A stretch of 64,000 nucleotides of DNA from Trochalopteron elliotii (lineage: Eukaryota; Chordata; Aves; Passeriformes; Leiothrichidae): NCBI GenBank assembly GCA_024734555.1, contig JANPWX010000081.1, positions 1,452,301 through 1,516,300 of the forward strand, read 5' to 3'. Below are positions 55,377 through 64,000 of the stretch, one piece after another. The notes beneath the pieces are model-generated. The model saw nothing but the letters and a program-made list of their open reading frames with translations, ran no database searches and was not told the origin of the DNA. Position 1 is the stretch's first letter; every line of letters begins with the position of its first letter. Made by a program: the position numbers and the translations under genes.

Positions 55377-56538
55377 TGTCCTGGTTTAGGGCAAATTTAG
55401 GAGGAAACCTCCGATGGGGCTCCTCTGGAGAGGGAACCCAAATGGCCCCTCCCCCCAGCCAGTCTAGGAAAAGAACTTCCTCGGAGAAAAGTGGAAAAAC
55501 TATCTATTTGACAAACAAAATGCCCACAAGCACAAAGAATGAACAATATGAAACAACAAAACCTCTCACCGCTCCGAAGAGGGATGGCAGAACTGAGGAA
55601 GTCCTTGCCATGGGTGTAGCTCAGCTCACTCAGTCTCCCACCAGTCCCAATCCCTCCAGAGGTCCAGGCCCCGGTGCGCCACAGGTGCCAGCCCTCGGTC
55701 TTCCTCTGGGTTTTTCAGTCCAGAGCAGGTTTAAACAGTCCCAAGAAAAAGGAAAATAAAACAGTCCAGGAAGCTTCTTTGCCTCAGCTAGCTAAACTAA
55801 TTAAAAGAAAAAAAACCCAACATTTTTGTCTGGCTGCTGTCCGTGCATCCAATGAACAACACCGTCTCGAGGAAGAAGAAAAAAAAAATGCAGATGTGCT
55901 GGTTTCTTGAGCTGCTAACCAACCAGCAGTAGTTCTTGGACCAGCGTAAAAGGAAGGTTTGGTGGGTTTCAATCTCAAGCTGTGGTGTGGTCTGAGGCTT
56001 GGAAGAACGAGCAGATCCTAGGCATGGGTTGGAGAGGTTTTATTCCAGTGAACTCCATGTGCTAGAGTGATTTTTGAGCTTCGGTTCTCCCCCTAAATAC
56101 TCAGGACGTACCTTGAGCAGGGGAGAGCCTAGAACCAATGGGGGGGAGGGAAGAGGATGGCTCAAGACAGAGGTGCTTAACACAACAATGGGAAAGGTGG
56201 ATACTTGAGCACCTGGTTAAATAGGAGAACATTTCCCTCAGATCTTTCAGGGTGATTGACAACGTTCTTTCTCCAGGGTGATACCACAGGGAATTAGGGG
56301 TGGGGGGTTGAAAGGGATATACCAATACAAACAAATAAACAAAATATACAGAAATTTGGAAAATCCTAAAACACGCACCGTAACATGCAGAGGAGTAAAG
56401 ACTGGTTTTCAAAACAAACTGCGTGCTTCTTCTTTCCCTGCTTTGCTCTCAGAACCACTCTTAAAGGCACAAAACTTAACATACAGCACACACAGAACAG
56501 ACTATTGGGGATACAAGCATCATAGTCACCCTAGGACA
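55377..56538 (-). mobile_element. Solo LTR with perfect 5-bp target-site duplication
   Basis: A 1,162-bp element with matching termini: plus-strand start TGTCCTGG and end CCTAGGACA, so both ends read TGTCCT inward. It is flanked on both sides by CAAGG (55372-55376 and 56539-56543). On the minus strand it has a TATA-like TATTTAG (plus 56093-56099) and AATAAA (plus 56039-56044) about 50 nt apart, giving U3-R-U5 order. The TSD length fits class III (ERVL-like) elements. No internal gag/pol sequence and no second LTR are present, so it is a solo LTR left by recombination. No coding content. Confidence 0.88.
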
Positions 56539-56543
56539 CAAGG
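56539..56543 (+). repeat. Target-site duplication, right (CAAGG)
   Basis: Exact match to 55372-55376. Confidence 0.88.
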
Positions 56544-59338
56544 CCACTCAAATGCTGCAGTAGAGAAGGGGAGAGCAGAGGAGAATGAGCCTTGCAGAGC
56601 CAGGCTGTGAGCATCAGCCGGTACCAGGAAGGAGAACACCTTCTCCTGGCAGCCTCTGCACACCAGCAGGACACCTGTGGGCTTGCAGGGTGACCAAGAG
56701 ATCTTGCAGTTCATTGCAGGTTGAGGTGAACTCAGGAAACTGGGACTGCTCATCCTAAAGGATCTGGTTGTGCTTACAGTAACCACAACACTACAATACT
56801 AATACTCATCATGATTGTGTGCCACCAAGCTTAATAGAGTTATCCTCTGCCAAATGTCATGTCAGAGTTATTTCAATCAGGCTGAAATTTAAAGAAGAAT
56901 AATTCGTATAACTTTTACCAGTTATAGCTCTGCTTCCATGTTGCATTCTATGTAAGCTGTTGGAATTAACTGCATATATGCTTCATATAAACATTTTTTC
57001 TTCCGTAAACATCTATAAGCTTTTCTCCCCCAATATCAGCATTAAGTGATGCTAAAATACAAACAGTGATTTAGACAAGCATGACATAAACAGATAATTC
57101 TGCGTCTCAGTGAAAAGTAGACTGGAAGAAAGAAAAAAAAAAAGGCTAATATCATCTGTTCCTTTATTTTTAACTACAAAACAGAGATCCTGTTATAAGG
57201 AAAAAAATGGTAATACTACAAAAAATTATAGCACCTTATGAACAGAATTGGATGTGGCAGGTGTTAAAAGGTATAAGAGAATAGATTTAAACTTGAAAAA
57301 ATTTAATGTGTTGCTAGGAAAGTGTGTGAATTGACTGTAAAGGAATCAAACTCTTTAAAGAGGATATGTTGTTAGAGTAGGAGAAAGGACAGACAAAGCT
57401 GACACTTGGGAAAATCCACCTTTGCCATGGAGCAGTGGTGAAAATAAGGAAGATTTTCTCTAGAGTGAGGTCTTAGAAGCTACAGAAAAAATAGTGGTAA
57501 AGTCAAGTTTTATTAAGGTTCTGGTGGCAGATAGGAGGATAACTAAAACACGTATTGAAGACAAAGAAATTTGAAGTAAGTATGAATCAGAAGTTATGAC
57601 AAAAAGTGGGAAAGGTAAAGAAGTTCAGAGATTCTAGCACAATCATAGGAAAGGAGAGATTCTGATGGAGATGACTGGCAAACATAATGGCAGGTGATGC
57701 AAACATGATGCAGTGTGTAGCTGTATGCACACAGTGGTCTTGAAATAGTTTGACAGCTCCTTGGCCTGGGTAGATTGCCTTAGTCTGCCATGGATCTGTC
57801 AGGGACATGGTAAGCACCAAGCTATTAGTTTGACTCAACTGCCTTCTGTTTTGATTTGTTGTTTTTTTTTTTCTCATAAATAATAATAATAATTTAAAAA
57901 TCAACTAAGAAATATCCTTATGTAATTGATCATCAGAATTGGAAGGATGAGAATCTATATTTACTGGTGACCCTCACCTTTCTGAAAAGCAATTTGATAT
58001 AGTTGGTGGGCCCAGAAATTCTGCCTGACTTGGTCTGGCTGTATGGCAGTCTAGTCTGTAGTACTCAGTTTCTGCATAGATGTATTTTTGAAAAGTTGGA
58101 GTGGAAAGAACATATTTGAATAATTTATAGGAGGCACATTTAAGTGCAAAAAATATGTGACTATCTTCACTGTACAGATATGTTGAGATTAAAGTGTGCA
58201 CTTATCTTATTTTCCAGTCAAGTTTCTAGAAAGGACATGAGATTCTGACTAAGCAACACATTTAGTCAAGCTTGCTTTATTCCCTGTTCCTCTGTTGTAG
58301 TCCACTGATCTTCCAACAGACTCTTAATTCAACAGAGCACATTTATTCTGGAAATCACCTCAGAGAACCTATGATTACTGATTTTTTTTTTCCTGATATG
58401 AAATTTAGAGAAAAAGAGCAGTGAATTGGTGTGGTAGCCGTTTACAAGACATGATGGCAAAATGCATTTTGTATGACAATTTTTTCCTCATAAACAGTAT
58501 GTAATATCAACATTTTACCAATCCTGCCATAGTGTTTTATTATAAGATTTACAGCTCCAATAGATCAAAATGCTATGTACAGATTTGTTTAAACCAAGCT
58601 ATTTTAAAGCTTTTTCCATGGCCATTTTTAATCGATTTAGCTCTTAGCAATTATTAAAAAAATAAATAGTGAAGCTGATACTTTTTTTTTTTGTCAGAGT
58701 AGAAGAAATATGTGTAATGGAAAGGGATTGAGTGCTTAATCTCCACACAGAGAGATGAAAGGTTAATGGGAAACAGAAAAACTTTCCCAGGAGCACAATA
58801 TGGACAGATAATGAAAGTATTACTGTCTTCTTCCTCTGAGTTCTTTTAAAAGTAGATGGAGAAGAAAAAAGGACAAATTCTGGGAGAGTCTATGTTTCAA
58901 GATAAACTGGAAACTTGGAACATACCCAACATATATGGAGAGGATTTGAAAATTACACTTGGGGAAGGCTGAAAATGTTCAGTTCCTATGCTGTACTCCC
59001 TGGAAAGTAACTGTGCTAGGGGACCCCAAGGGCAGGACAAGATTTACTGAAAGAAAATGACTAAAAGATGCGTTAGAAATTCAAATTAGGGACTTCATCT
59101 TCAGCTTCCTACATAAACACAAGGGATTTGCTATTCTGGAATAGGTATCTCATTTCTTCTTAAATGCTGATTATATATATATGTATATTTGGCAAAATAA
59201 GGCAATCAGCTGATATTTTGTCTTCTTTAATGAGGCATCTTAGCCAACAAAACAGAGCGCTCCTTTTTTATTGCGCAGTAAACTTATTGATACAAACAGT
59301 TCTTAAAAACTAAGAAAAACTCCATAATCCCCAAAATC
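56544..59338. other. Intron sequence, first 250 bp GC-richer
   Basis: 56544-56790 is moderately GC-rich and unclassified. The rest is AT-rich with an (AAT)n run at 57881-57893. No gene or transposable element was recognised. Confidence 0.5.
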
Positions 59339-59905
59339 TCATAGAATTATAGAACTCACAAGGATTGTGTCCAGCTCCTGGCCCTGCACTACACAACTTC
59401 AAGAGTGACACCATGGCCAAGAGTATTGTTGAAAAGTTTCTTGAACTCTGTCAGGCTGGTGCTGTGACCACTGCCCTGGGGCACCTGTTCCAGTGCCCAA
59501 CCACCCTCTGGATGAAGAACCTTTTCCTGATACCCAAACTAAACCTGCCCTGACACAACTTCAGACCAGTCCCTCAGGTCCTGTCACTGGTCACAGAGAG
59601 AAGACATCAGTATCTTTTTTATATTGTGGCACCCAAAACTGCGCCAGCATTGGAGGTGAGGCCACCCCAGAGCAGAGCAAAGGGGACAATGATGAGCAGA
59701 GCAAAGGGGCCTGATGCCCCCAGAACACGCCTGACCCTCCTGGCTGCCAGGCTACTGCTGGCTCAGGTTCAGTTTTCCATCCACCAGGACCTCCAGGTCC
59801 CTTTAGACATCACTGTTCTCCAGAATCTCATTTGTATGTACATTCAGAGTTGCCCTGTCTCAGATGCAGGATGTGGCATGTGGGAGAGGGTCATGGATGA
59901 TCCTC
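59339..59905 (-). mobile_element. CR1 LINE fragment, reverse orientation
   Basis: The only CR1 antisense to IL1RAPL1. On the plus strand it starts with the reversed 3' tail 'tcatagaattatagaactca'. It then has 'gcacctgttccagtgcccaa', 'tgaagaaccttttcctgata' and 'aggtgaggccaccccagagc', and into the ORF2 C-terminal region 'ccaccaggacctccaggtcc'. A local tandem duplication of gagcagagcaaagggg lies at about 59670-59710. The 5' truncation point near 59905 is approximate. Confidence 0.9.
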
Positions 59906-62900
59906 AAAATCCAGCAATGAACTGTGTGGGGAACAGCAAGAATTTTTTCCCCTGGCAGACTCAGGTACAGTAACAGGGGATTTCAAGTCCTTTGTGTTTC
60001 ATCTGTGGTTGTTTGTTGGAGGATTTCTTCCCCCCCACCAGGAAAATTAACTCAAATCAACTTCTTTGTCTTGCCAATGTTTTTTGTAATTCTGTCCCTT
60101 TCTGACTTTCATCAGAGGCACCAAAATGGAATGGTGAATTCTTCCTGGAAAACCTACTAGAATTTGACACATTATGCTTTTGGTGTGAGTCTTTGGTGGG
60201 ATCTCCCAAATTCTCTCTCATATGCACACACCCACACTGCACAGGGCAGCACTAAAGCACCCTGCCAGCTCGGCCAGGCTATATATATTGTGGTCTTTTA
60301 GAGTATCCAACTATTGAATAATTCATTATTCAGTGGTGGCACACAGTGAATGTTGTTGTCTTTCAAGATCCTTTTAGTTATCTCCAAGATATTTCCAAGT
60401 CCCCTTTAAAAATACATCTCCTAAATAGGGCATGAACCCATATAAATTTCATTTGGGTTTCAGTCTCTAGCACTAAAGCCCTGTGTATTCTCTCATTCTC
60501 TTTAGCAGTTGTATTTGGCGTATAAGCATCCTGTCAAAGAGAAAACATCTGCTGGTGGATGAACTATTGTAACCCTGAACGGAGGCTTTAAATTTACATT
60601 TTTAATGTTCTTAAGGCATACTTAAGGCAATGATGCTATTTTTTTTTCTAGAACAATTTATGTACAATGTTTTGGTAAGCTACTGTATCAAGAATAAAAT
60701 TTACAATATATGGAGATTTATTGTGATTTTTTAATGAGGATGGCTGTATCTCTGGATACCTATTCCTAAATGTACACATTAAAGCAAATTTTCATGAAAT
60801 CACATTGGAGCTGATGTTACTTAGAATTTTTTCTATCTTATAAAATATTTAGTTTTTTCCCTCCATGGGTTTTGAATGTATTGTATAGTCTAATGTCTGA
60901 ATAACTTATTAAATCATTTGTTAAATAATGAGCCTTGAAAATTCTGAAGGAGTCATGAGTACAGCAGTCAATGAAAGACTTTATTCTTTACACTATGAGT
61001 GAGAAAACCAACTAAATAATGTCACTTCTCAGTTCCCCTGCCCCCTCTTCAATTGCAGAATTACACATCTGGTCTTGGCTGAGTGCTTTATTTAACGCAG
61101 TCAGGAAACTGTGAAAAAAACTTATCCAGGTTCATAAAGTTTGAATGATAGTTTCAACAGTTGTAAAGATTAGTCTTAAAAGGTACATTTGAATTTTTAT
61201 TCCATTTTTGCAAAGCTAAGTTTATAGCTTTTCATACGTTATGAGTACAATTACAGTTAAATAGCTGAAGTTAACATTAAATATAAAATTTATTAATTTT
61301 AAAAAGTACTTATTTTCAAAAGAGAGTTATCATCGTTTTTGTGATTTTTTATGAACAGATGCACAGCATTTTTCAAGAATACAGGTTAAAGTTGTAGCTG
61401 GCTGCCACAATCTCTGGAAGTTGCAGCAAGAAAAGTTTTTGTTGCGTGCCTCTGACATATTGTGGTTCTTGAGATGTCAGAGATGATAATTTGCTGAATA
61501 GATTCAACTTGAAACTACTTGTAAGCAGTCACTTCTGTAATGATATAGCTTGTAATGAGATAAGATCAAGACGTATTTGCATTTGGCATAAATTATTTAT
61601 TATATATAGTCAATATAATAAAAGATCTAATCCACACTATTCCCTACATGACAAACTAAGATGATTTTATTCATTTTAAATAAGTTCTCTGAAACAATAA
61701 TATTTTGGTGATATTTAGTGCTAATAATAGCCAGAGCTAGTGAAAACAAGAATATAGAATGATTAAGCCAGTGCAAATAATTACATTTTAAAACTTGAAG
61801 TCTAAAAGTATATTGGAAGACATGACTTTGTGTCAAATACCATCTTTCAGTAGCTTTTGGAAATATTTCACTGTTTTGAAATAATGCTTTCAAATACTTT
61901 TTCCTTGCCCAGTGTGTCTACTGCTGCTCATATTTTTCAATGGAGCACTGGACTGCATGGAACCCATCCACTCATCGTTCAGCAAATTATTGCAAATAAT
62001 TTAAAGCAAAATAATTTAAAATGCTAAAAGCACTGACAGTCTGATAGAGGTCTGATGGGAGGTGTGCACAGTCACTGCCACTCTGAATAGGAGTGTGGTG
62101 AAAGCCAAAGATAGGGCTGCTGAGAAAGTGAGCTGCAGATGAGGGGAGAAATCTTGTCAGCAGAATATTGTACACTGGGGTTATTTCAGATGTTTTCTCT
62201 TAAAAGTTAGAGGTTTTGCCCTTTTTTTCTCATATATGACTTCTCTTAAACTTGTCTGCATCACTCCAGTGGTTTGATTTATGTATTCAGAAAACTATTT
62301 GGTTTTGGGAGCTGATGTTGTATGTGAGTTATAACAGCCATGCCTGTAGTACAGTGCTTATTGGACAGGCAATCAGTGCCATCTCAAAATATCACACTTG
62401 ATAAATCTCTCTTTTTCCTCCCTGTTCAACACAATGGTCTATTCAAGACCTGTAAACCCAGAGCAGAATACACTATCAGCTTCAAAATAACTGCTGGATT
62501 AACCTCAGGGGTTTAGATGAGATGGAGGGAAGATTTAGACACTACAATAAAGTAGTCTCTCTGGAAATAAGGGAAAGTGGTTTCAAGTATTGTATGCTGG
62601 CTTTTAGATCAGTATTACTTATTATTTTGCTGTATGTCTATATAATCCAGTGCACAAAAAGCTTTAATGAATACAGGTGTAGTGAAAAATTTTCAAAATG
62701 ACATTAAAGCTTTCCCCATGTTTTTAATTTACAAAAATATTATGTTTGCAATTAATTGTGGACATTAATTAACATGTTCTGCAGTTCAAATATATTACAA
62801 TTAAAGGAGTGTTTTCAGGGGAAATTTTCTCTAAAATATTTCATATATTATTGAGAGAAATTTCTTCTATATGTTTCAGCTATCAGTCATCTATATCTCA

Positions 62901-63830
62901 CATTTAAATAGCTGCTATTTATAAACAACTAGTTCTGTTTGTCTTTGTTCTTTCATGTGTAACAATTTGTCTATGTTATTCTCTGCTCTTTTATTTCAGA
63001 TTTTCTTTTAAATTTAATACTTTGTAAACAAACATATCATTGCAATATTATTACACAATAAACACAGTGAATTAAAATTTAATTTTATTGATTTTATAAG
63101 ATTTATATTTATAAAATTTATTTATTTATAAAGTTTATTTTGAAGAAATATAAACTATGCAAAATTATATCATAATAAAGTTATTTGCTTGTTTTCTGAA
63201 TATAAAATAGAAAATCATACACTGATAATTCACTAATCATGCATTGAGCTAAATGCATCACATAAATACAAAATTCACAGTAGATTTCTATATTTAGACT
63301 ACTGTACCATAAAGGTTTTCATAATTCTTTATGGTTTGTGAGGTGTGAAGAAGACACAGTGATCTGCTCCACTGCAAAATAAATTGCCATTAGTGTTTTT
63401 ATGCTAAGGGTATTGAACTGTGTCTGATCAGGCAGTAACCTAGAAGTCTGAGACACCATACGGAATTATGTTAATTCCAAAACTTCCAAAGCATTTTAGT
63501 CCAAGAACACAAAAAAATTACTTTTAGATGTCACCTACCTTGTTTAAATGCTACACTGATGAGAAAAGGCTTAAAATAAACCTTGAGGATCTGTGGTCTT
63601 AAGTAGTCCTCCAACCAATAAACATCAATTCTCACAATTACATTGCACATGTTAATGCACATCATCTGTAAAAGCTGTAAATGGTCACTGATAGATCCAT
63701 GGGTTAAGAATAGGACTAATTGTAATTACTGCTCCTGTGATTTTTATTCAGCTGCGTTCATACATAAACTACACTTTGATTATTTTAATGATAAGGCAAA
63801 TACAACAGTAAAAATGGATTTAAATACATG
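59906..63830. other. Intron sequence, very AT-rich at the end
   Basis: 59906-60270 is mixed and unclassified. The remainder is AT-rich, strongest at 63000-63180, which is dominated by overlapping TTTATAAA/AATTT words. No gene or transposable element was recognised. Confidence 0.5.
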
Positions 63831-64000
63831 TAGGAGGAGAGGCATCAAGACAATTAGAAGTATGGAGCACCTCTCCCATAAAGAAAAGCTGGGAGAATTT
63901 GGATTCTTCAGCCTGGAAAAGAGAAGGTTTAGGGACTTGTGGCCTTCCAGTACCTGAAGGGAGTCTACAAGAAAGACTGAGAAAGACTTTTTGCAAGGGC
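63831..64000 (+). mobile_element. CR1 LINE fragment running off the window
   Basis: Sense CR1 beginning 'aggaggagaggcatcaagac', then 'tatggagcacctctcccata', 'cagcctggaaaagagaaggt' and 'ggccttccagtacctgaagg'. The 3' UTR is cut by the window edge. Confidence 0.88.

Larger units (their letters stand above)
15582..64000 (+). other. IL1RAPL1: IL1RAPL1 downstream intron (5' part)
   Basis: At least 48.4 kb of intron following the phase 1 donor gtaatt. No sequence encoding the expected next exon (start of the third Ig domain, which in human begins with an Ala-Pro-Leu-Thr-Asp-Lys stretch) was recognised, so the intron continues past the window. It holds most of the transposable elements listed here. 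Confidence 0.85.

Noticed and set aside
55069..55759. Overlapping 106- and 127-codon plus-strand frames as retroviral gag remnants
   Set aside because: No gag motif seen, and the second frame is inside the solo LTR, which is non-coding.

Overview
The window is eukaryotic, almost certainly from a bird and probably a songbird. It is AT-rich, almost free of coding sequence, and scattered with 5'-truncated CR1 (chicken repeat 1) LINEs ending in the usual ATTCTGTG-type 3' tails. It also carries two LTR sequences of a style I associate with passerine endogenous retroviruses. Nothing bacterial was seen: no operons, no dense ORFs, no CRISPR array and no rRNA or tRNA gene.

The only protein-coding gene I can support is on the + strand. 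Two consecutive exons (14157-14343 and 15428-15581) encode 113 complete codons, which I recognise as the end of Ig domain 1 and most of Ig domain 2 of IL1RAPL1 (interleukin-1 receptor accessory protein-like 1). IL1RAPL1 is a synaptic adhesion and organising receptor. Both exons have clean acceptors and donors, matching phases, no stop codons and a real intron between them, so this is the gene and not a processed copy. The rest of the window is intron: at least 14.1 kb upstream, 1,084 bp between the exons and at least 48.4 kb downstream. This agrees with the very large introns known for this gene in vertebrates.

Layout. 1-14156 is intron with simple repeats, GC-richer islands near 3.9-4.3 kb and 9.9-10.6 kb, and a CR1 at 7.6-8.2 kb. 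14.1-15.6 kb holds the exon pair. 15.6-64 kb is one intron with CR1 copies at 24.8, 30.6, 42.1, 47.8-49.4, 59.3 (reverse) and 63.8 kb. An antisense LTR lies at about 36.7-37.3 kb. A 1,162-bp antisense solo LTR at 55377-56538 is flanked by a perfect 5-bp target-site duplication (CAAGG). An assembly gap of 394 N lies at 26818-27211.

I found no convincing undescribed biological system. The most checkable observations are the solo LTR with intact duplication, the internally deleted CR1 that still shows an FADD reverse-transcriptase box, the (GATTCT)n expansion grown from a CR1 3' tail next to an orphan GC-rich segment, the orientation split of repeats relative to IL1RAPL1, and some small hairpins and a G-quadruplex candidate in the introns.
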